Positions 21,794 through 34,118 are shown, counted from the first letter of the stretch. The stretch is 64,000 nt of DNA from Pilasporangium apinafurcum (GCA_001600495.1 BCKE01000031.1:211535-275534), one strand, 5' to 3'. Notes: generated by a model not told the origin, from the sequence alone. Translations and numbers: made by a program.

Positions 21794-22667
21794 TGCTATT
21801 CAATCTGTTCTTTCCTCGTCCCTGTGAGTTCAACTTAGAGAATGTGGAGCTAGAAAGTGGATTTCCCGACACAGCCAATCGCAGTGTCTATTTACAGCCA
21901 ATCAGAGAAATATGCACGTAGAAACGACACTCGAGACAAAGAACCAACATGCATTAGATATTGGGAATGCAGTAAGGACCGAAAACTGTCTGATCTGGAG
22001 TGAGCGCACAGATGGAAATGGAAGACGGTGGCTTATACGTTTGACAAATACCATTGTATATAGTGGCTGGCAGTAAAGAACGATCTTGGTCCGCTTTTTA
22101 ATTTCTGTCAGAGAGTATTTTACCTTTATAAGAGAGGTGAACTTTCGCTTGGCCTGTCTGCCTTGAACCGTGAGCACACTGGTTGCAACGCAATGTCGGA
22201 AAAAAAAAATTACAGAGTGTATTGCACATCGATAGCCCTGATCAAGAACGTATTCGTTTTTGGCATCCACATCCATATCCACTGGGACGATGATGATCTG
22301 ATGTACTCCCATTCATTCCAAGTAGGTTCAAGTTGGCCAAAGCACCAGCCGTGGGCTGTCGTTCGTGCAACATCACAAACTTCTTCCGACATCAGCATAA
22401 ACGACGGACATTCTGGTGCAACTTGACAGATTCTTTCTGATCGGTCGTCCATACGATGAACGAGACAGAGAGAGAAAGAAAGAAATAGAGGGAAGAATAT
22501 AATGAGCAAACCATCCGTTCATGTGCGCGTCTGCTATGCACACCGGCACGTGACAGCTTGGCACGCAGCTGTTCGCCCAGTCTAACCCAGCTGGAAACAA
22601 ATAAATGTGGTGCGAAGGTTGCACCAATCACCTCCTTTGTTGTATGTAGCTCTTTGGAGGAGGGTGA
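21794..22667. other. Divergent intergenic region
   Basis: About 870 bp between the membrane-protein gene (minus) and the Cys/His-module gene (plus). Short frames here have no recognisable content. It presumably holds two promoters. A short purine-rich tract lies near 22456-22490. Confidence 0.4.
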
Positions 22668-24983
22668 ATGGTAGTATCATCAGTTCAAGGAAGTCACTCG
22701 AAGCAGAAGGCTGACAGGAAGGCAAGAGTGTTCGTGTTCTTCCCACCATTGGTCGATTGCTTTTGTGACGCCGCAGCTTCGACAGCGATGATCAGCTTCG
22801 ACACGTTCTCCGGTCCTTTAGGTGCGGTCGCTGAACCGCTTGGGCATGACGAAGAGCCTCAGTCCCACTCCATTGAGAGAAACAGAAAATCGAAACTCGA
22901 GGAAAGCTATGCGTCAGATGGAGAAGAACAACGACAGGTAGAGGACGAAGACGATTGCGATGCCCCACTGGCCGACCAAGATTCGGAAGAAGAGATTGAA
23001 TACGATATATTTAACGAGAGAAAACAAGCACCCATGAGCCGAAAACATCACCACCACCACCACCACCATAAGCGACAATCAGAAGAAAGTTTGGTCGCTT
23101 TGCCTTGTTCAGAAGAAACAGATCCCAACCAGAATACCAACAGCAACAATGGTGGCCGCATCCAGCAATTGTTTCAGCTGCTGACGCTGAAGAATACGGG
23201 CGATGCTGCCAAGACCGTGTTGGTGCATCGGCTGCTTGGAGTGAATAGCATTACGGAGCTGCTCTTGTCGAAGGCAACGCAGGACCAAATCGCGTCTGCG
23301 GCGAATGACGCCATTGCTGATGAGATTTTCGCGTCTGTAGATCTAGAGGACAAACGGAGACAAAGTCTTTCTCAACTGCAACCGTCATTGCTGAACGGAA
23401 CAGAAGAGCATGGTCGCATGCTCGTGGTACATGTATCCAACCATCACAGACCCGGCAACTACAGTCCGTATCGCGTACTTGAACTCGTGGACGTGCTGGA
23501 TTCCACCACAGGTGGTATGGTCAAACGCATTTTAACGAATGTGCGGCGCCGAACTCCGTTCTCACAGCGCGGAACAGGCAAAGACGGGGTCGAAAAATCG
23601 ATCGAGTTCTGTAGTTTATGTTCAGCCTACGGTGACCATTCGTCAACACAGCATCGATGTCGCGCATGTGGAGTCGCAGGTGTGCACCGCAGTCGGCACT
23701 GTCCAAGAGGAGCTTCTTCAACACATTCGATCGATTCTGATACTTCCTCTTTCAGTCCACCGGACAGTGCCATCGCTCCTTCCTCTTCACCCATGAAAAG
23801 CTATTGCACATTCTGTGCTTCCTGGGGTTACCATGGCACAGTACGGCATCAATGTCGCCTCTGTGGTGCGCTGGGACAACATCGCAGTCGCAATTGCACC
23901 AGCAAATCCTCATCTACTCGGTTCCGTGGATCACCAGTCGATTCGCTGCGTGACCGCAAGTACTGCACGTTCTGCGGTACCTGGAAGCTGCATGGCTCAG
24001 CACAGCACCGCTGTCGTGTTTGCTCAAAGGAAGGTGATCACCGAAGCAAAAACTGTCCACTCAATACAACTTCCAAGGCGGATGGCGCCAGAACACCACG
24101 ATACCAGCCGCCTACTCCCACTACCACCACAACTTCCAGTACTACGACAAATTCCTTACCAGCATCGAACACAACGGTGATGCGTGAATTTTGTACGTTT
24201 TGCTCCAAGAAAGTCACGCATTCGTCTCAAAATCATATCTGTCGCGTATGTCAAGCTGTGGGGAAACATAGGTCTGGTGATTGTCCACACCGTAAAGAAT
24301 CACAGTCCGTGCTCTCGTATTCGGTGGAAACGGCATCCAAAGTGCGTGATCGTGTACTGGAAAAGATCTTACCTGCATCAGCGACGACGCTCATCTGGGA
24401 CAGCATTGATAAAGTCGCGGATGCTGATACAATTGTACGGAAAACTCTCCAGCGCATTGGTGTCTGGGGTGGAGGTTCACAGACACCTATCACAACACCC
24501 TATGCAGCGCCAATCGCTCCAACGAAGAGTGTTGCCACACCGCTGCATCAAACTCATAATCATCAACAACCGTTGCCACCGGCAGTGAATACCGCAGGTG
24601 TATATGTACTTTCATATGCAGAGGGTCATTCGGTCGTGCCGGAACGAATTCTAAAGTACATGCGGCTTTTGATGCATCACGAGATCTCAGTTAACGCTTT
24701 CTCAGTTGTGGTTCGATTTGATCCACGATCGTCACAGTGGGAGTTGCATAAGCCCGGAATGGTCACGCCCCGAAGTTTGCCGACGAGTCCGACGATGAGT
24801 GAGCAGCTCAAGAAACGTATGGCAGTTTATACGCTTCAAACACTCCTCGGTGCGAGGGAAAAGCTGATCAAGCTAATACCCGCACAACAACAACAACAGC
24901 ATCGGCAACAGCAGGTAGAGAATGAGAACCATTCACTTGAGTCTCACCCAACACTAGCACTGGTAGGCGCTCAAACCTCATGA
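22668..24983 (+). CDS. Protein with four tandem zinc-knuckle-like Cys/His modules, up to 771 aa
   Basis: A single exon. Four copies of one module occur near residues 315-346, 378-409, 431-463 and 507-540, each fitting C-x2-C-x5-H-x4-H-x-C-x2-C-x5-H-x4-C (one module has slightly different spacing), for example FCSLCSAYGDHSST then HRCRACGVAG then HRSRHC. The second half of each resembles a CCHC zinc knuckle with one extra residue, so each module could hold two zinc ions. The linkers are Ser/Thr/Pro-rich. An acidic N-terminal region contains an eight-histidine run (near 23049), and the C-terminal about 170 residues look folded (VPERILKYMRLLMHHEISVN) and end in a Gln-rich tail. Nucleic-acid or protein binding is inferred, and I do not know the family. 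The first 40 residues are doubtful: the in-frame ATG at 22788 (MISFDTFSG) is an equally good start, giving 731 aa. Confidence 0.78.
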   Translation: MVVSSVQGSHSKQKADRKARVFVFFPPLVDCFCDAAASTAMISFDTFSGPLGAVAEPLGHDEEPQSHSIERNRKSKLEESYASDGEEQRQVEDEDDCDAPLADQDSEEEIEYDIFNERKQAPMSRKHHHHHHHHKRQSEESLVALPCSEETDPNQNTNSNNGGRIQQLFQLLTLKNTGDAAKTVLVHRLLGVNSITELLLSKATQDQIASAANDAIADEIFASVDLEDKRRQSLSQLQPSLLNGTEEHGRMLVVHVSNHHRPGNYSPYRVLELVDVLDSTTGGMVKRILTNVRRRTPFSQRGTGKDGVEKSIEFCSLCSAYGDHSSTQHRCRACGVAGVHRSRHCPRGASSTHSIDSDTSSFSPPDSAIAPSSSPMKSYCTFCASWGYHGTVRHQCRLCGALGQHRSRNCTSKSSSTRFRGSPVDSLRDRKYCTFCGTWKLHGSAQHRCRVCSKEGDHRSKNCPLNTTSKADGARTPRYQPPTPTTTTTSSTTTNSLPASNTTVMREFCTFCSKKVTHSSQNHICRVCQAVGKHRSGDCPHRKESQSVLSYSVETASKVRDRVLEKILPASATTLIWDSIDKVADADTIVRKTLQRIGVWGGGSQTPITTPYAAPIAPTKSVATPLHQTHNHQQPLPPAVNTAGVYVLSYAEGHSVVPERILKYMRLLMHHEISVNAFSVVVRFDPRSSQWELHKPGMVTPRSLPTSPTMSEQLKKRMAVYTLQTLLGAREKLIKLIPAQQQQQHRQQQVENENHSLESHPTLALVGAQTS

Positions 24984-25177
24984 CATAAAAAATCACAACT
25001 TAATCCTAGCAAAATCATAACATGAAATCGTTTTTCAGCAGAAATGGGGTTAAAACAACTATTTGGTCGATATAACAACAACTAAAAAGAAAAATCTAAA
25101 ACACCTCCGCTGCCTTCCAACATCTCAATGCCTAATTCAGCTAGCGCTTTTAGTTTCTCTTTCTTGCTTCTGTCTAT

Positions 25178-26680
25178 TTATTCCACCGCACACTCATCAA
25201 CGATTCGAGCAAATCGATGAATGTGGTTAAGGAAGAACTCGCCTGTGCGCTGGTGGTTCACTTCGTCGTCCACAAGCACGAGGTTGTTGTTCAAGTAGAA
25301 ATGCACGTCCGACTTCAGACTCGCACCGTGGATTTTGTGCGCCATGAGTTCCGCACGCGCCTGCTCAACGTCCACTCCACGGAAACGCGCGAGTTTCTCT
25401 AAGTCGATCGAGCGGTACAACTTTACGTACGAGCGCACCGCGGGGATGTGCTGTTGCCGCGCAACCATCTCCGTAAACACCTTCTGCTGCAATTGCGAGG
25501 CCACCGTGCTGCGGTTCACAGGTTTCTCCTCCGCTGCCGACGCGGCCACTGGTAGAATAAACTTCGGGCATGAGAAACCGAAAAGCTCGGATAATGCCGA
25601 GAGATCGCCTTTTTGCAATTTGGTTTGCTTGTCGCCGTATTTTTCACGGATAAGCGAATGGATCTGGTCGTTCACACGCGGGCCGGGGCATAAGTACAAG
25701 GCAATCGCCAAGAGCGCGAGCGCTTTCTCGGTCAGTTTGTTCAGTTGGTCGTAATCCGCGAAGCGCGAGTAGTAGTTGCGGCTGCGATGCACCTGCAAAA
25801 TGATGGTCGAGAACGATCGAATGGCACTGGCAAAGTCCTGCAGCATCAATTGCGCGAACCCCATGTGATAGAAGACCGACACGTGGGCGGCCGGCGATTT
25901 TTCGTAGATCTGGTCAGTCGACTTCACCTTGTTCTCTGCACGCGACTTCTTGTTATAAAAATCGATCGGTTCCAAAAGCTTCAACGACGTGTAGTAGTCA
26001 CCAAAGAGCACATGCGCACGTGCGAGCGTAATCAAACTGAAATATCCCAACTCCTTAATGGTTTCCGAGGGAGACGTCACAGTGCCATTCTCGCCAGTTT
26101 GTTGACCCTGTTTCAAGATTTCCACGATCTTGGAGTATCTAACTAACGCATGCAAGTACTTGAGCACCTTCGTGGTGTCCCAAATGTCTTTGTTGGCCTG
26201 ATAAAGCGCAATTTCGTGCTCCGATTTCGATGCCACCTTCGCACGGTACTGACAGAACGATTGGTACTGATACACAAACTCTCCCACAATATCAAACGTC
26301 CATTGGGAAGGTAGCGCCTCGATTTCCAAACTCTGGTCTAGAATCCCGTCAAAAATGGCGCAATACGTCTGCCACGATTCGACTTTGCATTCCATGCCCG
26401 GCTGCAGTTTCGAGAACATGTGTCGAAAGTAAATTTGCTTGTATAGCAACAAAAAAGTCGCATCCCCATCTACAAGCGACTCAATCGCGCTCGGCTCGGG
26501 CCACGCAGTCTGCTTGAAGTAGTTGTTCGTGAGCGTGTGGAACTCACGGTCATACAATCGTGCCATCTCACCCACGTTGCCCGAGATCATGTGCGTGTAG
26601 ATGTGCGTGAACCAGTTCTTCACAGTCTCTGGCAACAGGAAATCCGCCGGCTTCTCATCTCGACGCACTACTTCCCCCAT
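25178..26680 (-). CDS. EIF3L: Translation initiation factor eIF3 subunit L, 500 aa
   Basis: A single exon. The sequence follows eIF3L closely: YTHMISGNVGEMARLYDREF, the LTNNYFKQTAWPEP region, SWQTYCAIFDGIL, PSQWTFDIVGEFVYQYQSF, the helical repeat middle (YFSLITLARAHVLFGDYYTSL, MGFAQLMLQDFASAIRSF) and a C-terminal PCI-type region (RSIDLEKLARFRGVDVEQAR). eIF3L is a non-core subunit of the eIF3 complex that helps load mRNA onto 40S ribosomes in the cytoplasm. The length matches the family (about 500-560 aa). The open frame extends six codons upstream of the ATG used here, but only from a GTG, so the ATG at 26680 is preferred. It is divergent to the Sfi1-like/jacalin gene. Confidence 0.95.
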   Translation of the reverse strand: MGEVVRRDEKPADFLLPETVKNWFTHIYTHMISGNVGEMARLYDREFHTLTNNYFKQTAWPEPSAIESLVDGDATFLLLYKQIYFRHMFSKLQPGMECKVESWQTYCAIFDGILDQSLEIEALPSQWTFDIVGEFVYQYQSFCQYRAKVASKSEHEIALYQANKDIWDTTKVLKYLHALVRYSKIVEILKQGQQTGENGTVTSPSETIKELGYFSLITLARAHVLFGDYYTSLKLLEPIDFYNKKSRAENKVKSTDQIYEKSPAAHVSVFYHMGFAQLMLQDFASAIRSFSTIILQVHRSRNYYSRFADYDQLNKLTEKALALLAIALYLCPGPRVNDQIHSLIREKYGDKQTKLQKGDLSALSELFGFSCPKFILPVAASAAEEKPVNRSTVASQLQQKVFTEMVARQQHIPAVRSYVKLYRSIDLEKLARFRGVDVEQARAELMAHKIHGASLKSDVHFYLNNNLVLVDDEVNHQRTGEFFLNHIHRFARIVDECAVE

Positions 26681-27039
26681 CGTAGCTTTGCCTACCACGT
26701 AATTTCAACCGCTCTCGCTTCCCTCCTCCTTTCTCTCGGATATGAGCCCTTGGCGATGGAAATGACTGGTTTCGCATCCAAGAGCTACGTGACAACCAAT
26801 CATCGAGAGCAGGGAATCCTTTCTCTCTATAGTATTTTGTATATAATGTATACTTAAATAGGAATCTTAACTATCCTGTATACCCTCTTTAAATTGATTG
26901 AGTACATATAAATTCGAGTAGAAAGGGGAGCAACTCTGGAAGGGGCGGAACTCACTGTATTTGTAATGAGAACCAGCGGCGGTAATGGAGGAGACACATG
27001 AAAAGAGAATGAGGATGTGTACGCTTGATTTGTAAGTAG
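26681..27039. promoter_or_regulatory. Shared divergent promoter region (eIF3L / Sfi1-like gene)
   Basis: About 360 bp between two divergent starts, so it must carry both promoters. There is an AT-rich stretch near 26825-26890 (TATAATGTATACTTAAATAG), but no motif that I can assign with confidence. Confidence 0.4.
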
Positions 27040-30000
27040 ATGGATAGAGAAGGGTATACAGGGAAGACCAGACAGCGTGCGATCCTCTACGCATCCTCAC
27101 CTGGAAAGAGGAGGGCGATTGCTGGTGGTTTATGTCAACGGCAATCCACTTCAACATCTACTTCGACGTCGGCATTGGCGGTGCCCAACTGGTTCGATTT
27201 ACCGGTGCTGCTGCCGGAGGCTAACCCTATCGCGGCAAGAATCCAACGGACTCTAAGAGAGAAACAACAAGCACAATATGAATGCGAATCCCGTGATCCT
27301 GGTTTTCAGATACCCAAGGTTTCACATTTGTCAGCGAAGGATGAAGCGGACGAGTATGGTCACTTTGGAGCGATACCGTTTGGTCAATCTTCTTATTCCC
27401 AGCAGCGGTTGCAAACGAGGAAGAAGCGACGGATGAATCGTGTAGGCGCGGGGGTGAAATTGGAGCGACTCGACCGAAAATCGCGCCTAAAGGAGACGCT
27501 TTGGCGAGATCTGAGCAAGTTTGGACTATGGCATCTTGGTGATGGGATGGCGTCAGTGGAGGAAGCGGCAGAATCAATTTGGAGGCAATGGCAGGAAACT
27601 GCACGTCCAATAGACACTAGTGCGTTTAATTCTGATACGTATGATCACCAAGAGGCTACACTAACGTCGAAAAACAATGCAGAGAGTGTAAATGGGACTG
27701 AAATGGCAGAAACATCACTGTATGGAAGTGTCCAGGACCCGGTCGAAAATGTTTTCCTTACCGCTATTCCGACTGCTTTTGACAGTTCGTTTCAGCAGAG
27801 CAGGCAAAGTTTTGATATAAATTCAAATGAAGCGAGTGTGATGTCTGGAAATGAATGGATCGATCATGACGATAAAGATGTAGACGAAGTTCCCGAAGAA
27901 GATGACGACGCATTTAACACAGTCTACGGAAGACAGCGCGAAATTGTTGCACCAGGCTTGAGGCGGCGAGAACGACTGAAGAATTTGCATCATTTTGTGG
28001 AGAAACAGCTTCAGAAACGGTTGTTTAAGTCCTGGGAGACAATTGAAATCGCTTTTTCTAGTACAGGCGACCTGACCATTCCACAAATCATCAAATTCTT
28101 ACAACTGTCCGATGTAAAGCTTGGAGCGGCTGATGCTGCAAAAGTCCAAACAATTTTACAGAAACACGTGGAGCTCATGCAGTCAAATCAAGCAACTGCG
28201 AGTGGTGTAGGTGGAATAGATGCATTTTCATCTGGTGATGATGCTCTTACACAAGAGAATAGCTCAGCACCGGATAACGCCAGGGTAGCTCACTCAAGAA
28301 CTCAAGTCAAGGCAAAAAACGTTGCACTTTCGTATGAAGGGTTTCGTCAGATCTTTCATCCACATGATCCTCATGACGCATTGAGGTGGCGACGAGAATT
28401 TGATCGAGAGAAGAGTCGGCAAAAGCAGGAAAAGGAGATCTATGATAAAGAACTCGCCTCCTTAGAAGAAAAGGGTATGTGATTTTGTGTAGTACTGGTA
28501 TATTGTCGGTGGGCGATAGTAAATATGCCAAACATATTGTATGTACTGATATTTTATAGTAAAAAAGCGACTAGCTGAATCCGCGAAGCATATGATTGAG
28601 GTATTAGACACGTTCAAGTGCGATCCACTAGCAATACCTTGGGAGAATGAGACACAACGGAAAGAACTACGAGCCCAATTTTTGGAGATTATATTCAGAA
28701 AGCCTCAGCGAAGGCGTATGATAGGATCTACGAATGCCACCGAAGAACCAAATCCACCTTCATCATCAATCATACCAGAAAAACTTAGTACGAAGCTGAT
28801 TCGATCCGTATTGCTACAGAAATATTCTCGAAATGGTCACTTTGAAAGCATTGAAGCCAGTACGGTCGCCTATTTATTCCACGATTTTGCAGCCGACTGT
28901 ATCAAGAAAAGCGTAAATCGCTATAAGAAGAAGTGCGCCACTGATCTATGGCCAGAGCGGCAATTAATCTTTCGTTTCCGACTAAAGAAGGCAGTCTTTC
29001 TTGAATGGAGGAAATTCACCAAACACGCTGAGACTTTACGGCAATACGTTATGCGCAAGTTTGTTGCGTGGAAGTATTTGACACGCAAACGTTACGAGTA
29101 TTATGGTTTCTATCGCACATGCTTCTGGCCATTTTACGTGTGGAAGCGATTTTTGCAACAAATGATTATTGCTCGAGGAAAGAGTTCCTTTTTGACACGG
29201 CTTGTGAAAACTTATATCCAACTACGGCATTTCCGTGCTGTGAAAGCTCGATATAGACAAAACAAGTGGTTTGAGAAACAAGTCGCGCGTGTGAGGAAAA
29301 AGAAAGCGAAGCGGCTTCTTCAAACCTGTTGGAGTGAATGGAACCGTCGGACAGAAACGAAAATGGCCATTTATCGGATCTGGAAGGGTCAAGGCCATGC
29401 ACTTCAACGACTGCACAGGCTGTACATGGTGAGGGTGACATTTTATATCTGGCGGTATTATACAATTTTGAAAAAGGATCTGGAAAGGCGCAGCTTAAAA
29501 TGTATTCTCTCACTTGATGTGAAGCAAAATAATCAGACGAACCATCAACAATGGAACGGGCAGAGTCATTCACCACATAATACCGCATTATGGTACGGTG
29601 AAGATGTTTCAACTACGTCAGGAAAACTGGATAGGGGAATATCCGTCTCAATTATGTCGCAGCGTGCATCGGTTGTTGCTGAGAATAAAGGAAGCGTGGA
29701 GCAATTCACAAGTTATGAGGAAATTATGGTGGATGATGATCTCGAGGATGAGCCCATACATGGAGAGCCCAGTTGCTATTATGATCCATCCACTGATATA
29801 TATAATACTACGGCAGTTAGTGATCAAGTAGTATCGGCTGTTCCAGCGCTCTCTCGTATCATGGAAACAGAATTGGGCCCGAAAATTAAGCGGAAGAGTC
29901 GTTTATATGACCTCTGTTTATCCTTGTACTTGAAATATCGAGAAGTCGATCGACGTGAGATGATTGGCAACGTTATCATCTTTCGGCAAATTGGGCGGCA

Positions 30001-32491
30001 ATTACTGATGGCACTGAAAACTATGGTAAACCATGCGAAGAAGAACCGATTTGCGAGTGACTTAGGTGGGTTTCGCATTCTTCACCGGCGATTTCGTCAA
30101 TGGATGATAGGAGTCATTTATAAAATGCCACCTGCATGTGATGCTAATGGCGTGGCCAAAGTACAAGATGATGACTTGAGGACGCAAAGCATATTGGAAG
30201 CAAAGAAAGATGAGGTAGTTTTACATTGGTGCAAAGATCGTGAATGGCGTCTGCAAGGCATTGAGGTGAACCCCATCCACGCACAGGAACTTCGTCAAGA
30301 CCTACTCGTCATTCTTGCCAATGACAGCATTCGAATGGACAAGATAAAAGAACGCGAACTCTGGCTGAAGCAGAAGCAGCAGAACGAAGAAATTTTCTTA
30401 CGAAAGGAGGTGGCAATTACGATGAAAATCAAAGCGGCACAAATGCAGCAAGCCCAACAGATCATGCGAACCCGTGGTCATCGCCTTCACGATACGCTTG
30501 ATCGAGTCTTTGACGATCTACTGCGCCAACAACGACATGTGATGCTCAAGTCAAGTTTTCGTGGCCTTCGTGTGATCGTAATGCTAAAGTATACAACATT
30601 ACTCTGCCGCCGTGCGCAACTCCGAAATTGGCTCCGTCTTTGCCAACGTTTTATGTACTGGGAAAAACACATGAATGCATTCTATGAACTAAAACTAAAA
30701 TTTCGAGCTTTTCGCATGCTTCTAAAGCACGTTGTATGGAAATGGAAGCACCAATCTCCAGGTCTCTCTGTCGACCTCCGAAAACGACAGCTTTTGGTTT
30801 GGAAATACGAGCATTTTCTGCGGAACCACCAGCTGCTTGATGGGACGTGGTCGTCGTCACGGAATGCGTTGACAAAGTATTCACCTGCCAACACGTTCCA
30901 TGGAACGTTTTTTCGATGGGTGCAGTTCACACAATTTACGTACGCGAAGCGCCAGATGGTTGCATTAGCACGTCGCAAGCAGGATTTATGGCGGATGCAT
31001 ACAGTCTTCTATGCGATGAAATCTCACGTGAAAATCCAGTACACATATGAATCACGCCGAGCACAGCTTCCATTCTTATGGAGACAGTGCGTGGTTGATT
31101 TGGACGCCTATTACTGCAAGCTGATTGCTCTACAAGCACAATTACCCACCACGAAGCTGAGGAAGAGATTGCTGCGCAATGTACAGTTGCTTCACGAGAT
31201 AGTATCGGGATCTCCAACGCTCAAGCAGTTATTCCAAGAGCACGAGACAGAAGTACGTGCACGGTTGGCACTGGAGAATCGGCTCATGTTTGAAGCTTAC
31301 AACGACCGCAAAGTGCATCACTACGTCGAACGGTCTACTTCAATTTATGGCGCGGCTGTCGGGCGATCATTTGGGTATGAAAAAGCACCGCCGTATGGAA
31401 GTATCAGTGAAGTGATCGTACTGTGTGGAAAAAAAGTTGATGGAATCTCACTCGTCGTGAAGACAAACTCTTCGGCATCGCATGAAGGTGCATTGCATGG
31501 AAATCCATTCGGAAACCGTGAAGTGTTTGCACTATCGAAAGGTGAAGTGCTGATTTCAATCGAGGGTTTTGCCTCCCAGACGATCTACGGACTGCGCTTT
31601 GGCACCAGCACGGGACGATTGTCGAAATGGTATGGCCAGTGCGAAAAGGGCACGAGATTCGAGTTGCGAAGCGAATACGCAGCGAAACGCGAAGAAATCG
31701 TCGGGATCTTTGGGTATGCCGATGGCACATCTCTCCATGCTTTAGGTGCCGTGTTCCGTCAAACAACGCAACGGAATATTTTCGAAGGCTTATGGCTGCA
31801 AATCGAGTCCTCGCAATCCCAACAGGGTGTAGTTGGGGGTGGTAGAGCTTCCACTGACGAAGTGCCGCTCTGTGATCGTCAGTTTGCCTACTTTCTGCAG
31901 GTTCGGACTTGTGATGTGCTGTCAGCAATGAAACGCGCCCATGAACTCGCTTTACGAATTAATCGAATGGATGGATTGCCATCTGTGCTGACACGTATAC
32001 AAGTGATCATGGGCCTCACACGGTGGTTGTTCAACGCATTGGCGCATGGTTTGGTGCACCTTTCCTCTCGAAAAGAAGAAGGCAAAAAGAATCTGCAGAA
32101 TGCGATGATCAAGCGTGCCACGGGTGAACGACATATCGAGGAGGGACTAAAAGCGATTGAATACGTCGACAGCTTTCGCGACGAAGATTTACAGCTCAAC
32201 ACAGCGACGTTAGGGGCGAAGAAGACGGCAGAATTGAAAGAGATGCTGGAGCAGGGTCATCAGAAGCTTGCGCTTGGGAAACGGTTAGTCGAAGAAGCGC
32301 AGGTGGAGATCACGGATGCACGGCGGATTTTGCCACAGTTACCGATGACAAAACGAATGATGACAGCGATCCGCAGGATGTATAAAGTGGTGCAGACGAA
32401 GGATTATATCGACCAAATGGATCCTGACCTTCGGACAATTTTGATGGCAGGGAATCAAAATCAGGAAATCTTAAATTTGAAAAGCAACTAA
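27040..32491 (+). CDS. Tryptophan-rich Sfi1-like repeat protein with internal jacalin-like domain, 2 exons, 1788 aa
   Basis: The exons are 27040-28474 and 28560-32491 (85-bp intron, phase 1; LEEK joins VKKRLAE). Residues 1-478 are charged, with an acidic Asp/Glu cluster. From about 620 to 1320 there are repeated basic helices with spaced aromatic/Trp residues (FLEWRKFTKHAETLRQYVM, FVAWKYLTRKRYEYYGF, LLQTCWSEWNRRTE), the pattern of Sfi1-type centrin-binding repeats. At about 1410-1553 lies a jacalin-like beta-prism: SISEVIVLCGKKVDGISLV, HGNPFGNREVFAL, GEVLISIEGF, YGLRFGTSTGR and EEIVGIFGYADGTSLHALG. The C-terminal about 220 residues are helical (EMLEQGHQKLALGKRLVEEA). A basal-body, centriole or flagellar-root role is inferred from the repeats only; the jacalin fold suggests carbohydrate or protein binding. 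The start is the first in-frame ATG and is not certain. Confidence 0.8.
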
Positions 32492-32710
32492 TCTGATCCC
32501 ATCATAGTCACAGTCTGAGCATATCCAAAGACATCATAGAATGAAAAAAGCATGAAGAATGATTCTTGTAGAATAGAAGCAATCCTGCAAGATGAACGCA
32601 TTTTCTTATTAGCGACATATGGCAATTTTTGTTTTTATTTGCGGCATATACAAAATTTACTATAATTATTTCCTTTTTTTGGTACTTTGGATACAAAGAC
32701 AATTACGATA

Positions 32711-33949
32711 ATGGCAGCCATGGCGGAAAACCATGTGCATGCAGTGATGGCGACAGCGGGAGACGCGTCGCTCTGTAAATTGTCTGCCAGCTCACTCGGG
32801 TACTATGAGGACGCGTTTGTGTCGTTCTTCGTCAAGAATCCGTCGCGTCGGATGCCGCTGATCAATCGCGGGTACTACGCACGTGTGACGGCCATCGAGA
32901 CGCTCGTCCGGAAATTCCTTCAAATGCATCAAACGCAGCAGAAGTTGAAAACGCAAGTGGTGATATTGGGTGCAGGTCACGACACACTCTTCTATCGGTT
33001 GAAAAAAAACAGCGAACTGGTCGAGCAGCAGTGCGAATATTTTGAATTGGATTTCCAGGACGTGACGATGCAGAAAGTAGCGGCAATCAGGCGTCGGCAG
33101 CAGCTCCGAGAAGTGCTAGGGATTAATACACCTGCGGATTTCCAAGCAGCAGTCAAACCAAGTAACTCAGGACCATAATATGACGAGGAGTCATGTTTAT
33201 TGACTGCAATTGATATCTATCTTTTGTTTGGATAGGTTATGCGGAGCTGCATGTGCCAGGGTATCACTTATTACCGTGTGATCTTCGCGATCTCAAAGCC
33301 ACACAGGAGATGCTGGTTGGTGCAGGAATTGACCAAAGGTACAAGTGATATATTCTAAGTCAAACGCTGACACTCCAAATATGCTGGTTGACATTCTCTC
33401 CTTTTGTTTATGTCTGTTCTATCCAGTGCACCAACGTTGTTCGTGTCCGAGTGTGTGTTGATCTACATGGAAGCTCAGTATTCCTCCCAACTCATCCAGT
33501 GGACCTCCGAGTTCTTCAATGACGTGAGCTTTGTGCTCTATGAGCAAATTCTGCCGGATGACGCTTTTGGCCGTGTGATGATGGCCAATATCAAAGCTCG
33601 TGGATGTGATTTACTCAGCATCCACGATTATCCCACGGTTGAAACGCAGATCAACCGCTTCCATGTGCATGGCTTCCAGATGGTGCAGTGTTGGGACATG
33701 AACGACATCTACTACAAGTATCTCAATGAGCAAGAACGACTCAAGTACGTCTAGACCTATTTATGGCTGAATTAACGACTGAGTGATTGACTGACGTTAA
33801 ATTTCTTTCGTGGTGATGATAGACGCGAGAAACTCGAAATATTCGACGAACTGGAAGAATTTCACTTACTCCAAGCACACTACTGTGTTGTAGTAGCCAG
33901 TAAGCAAACCAACTCGGTTGCTGGGCTAGCGTTGCAATTACAATCATGA
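32711..33949 (+). CDS. LCMT1: Leucine carboxyl methyltransferase 1 (PP2A methyltransferase), 4 exons, 332 aa
   Basis: The exons are 32711-33161, 33236-33338, 33427-33744 and 33823-33949, in frame throughout. Family landmarks in order are DAFVSFFVKNPSRRMPLINRG (start of the LCM domain), VVILGAGHDTLFYRL (SAM-binding GAGxDT loop), YFELDFQDVTMQK, HLLPCDLRDL, TLFVSECVLIYM, SFVLYEQILPDDAFGRVMMAN and the C-terminal FDELEEFHLLQAHYCV. The enzyme methylates the C-terminal leucine of the PP2A catalytic subunit with SAM and so controls PP2A holoenzyme assembly. The length is typical (about 330 aa). The frame opens upstream only from a TTG, so the ATG at 32711 is taken. It converges on the TBL1-like gene with about 170 bp between stops. 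Confidence 0.94.
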
Positions 33950-34118
33950 GCTGCCTGAAGGAGTTTGAAGGAAATGGAAATACAGGAGTGCATATAAACC
34001 AATCAAGAAACACATTTAGTGTAGGTTGGTGAGTGTGTCTATGGTAAGAGTATGAGAATGGCGTGGGTGGTACATGGGTGTTTTGTTGCTTATTGCCGCC
34101 AACAACGGGTTGTAAATA

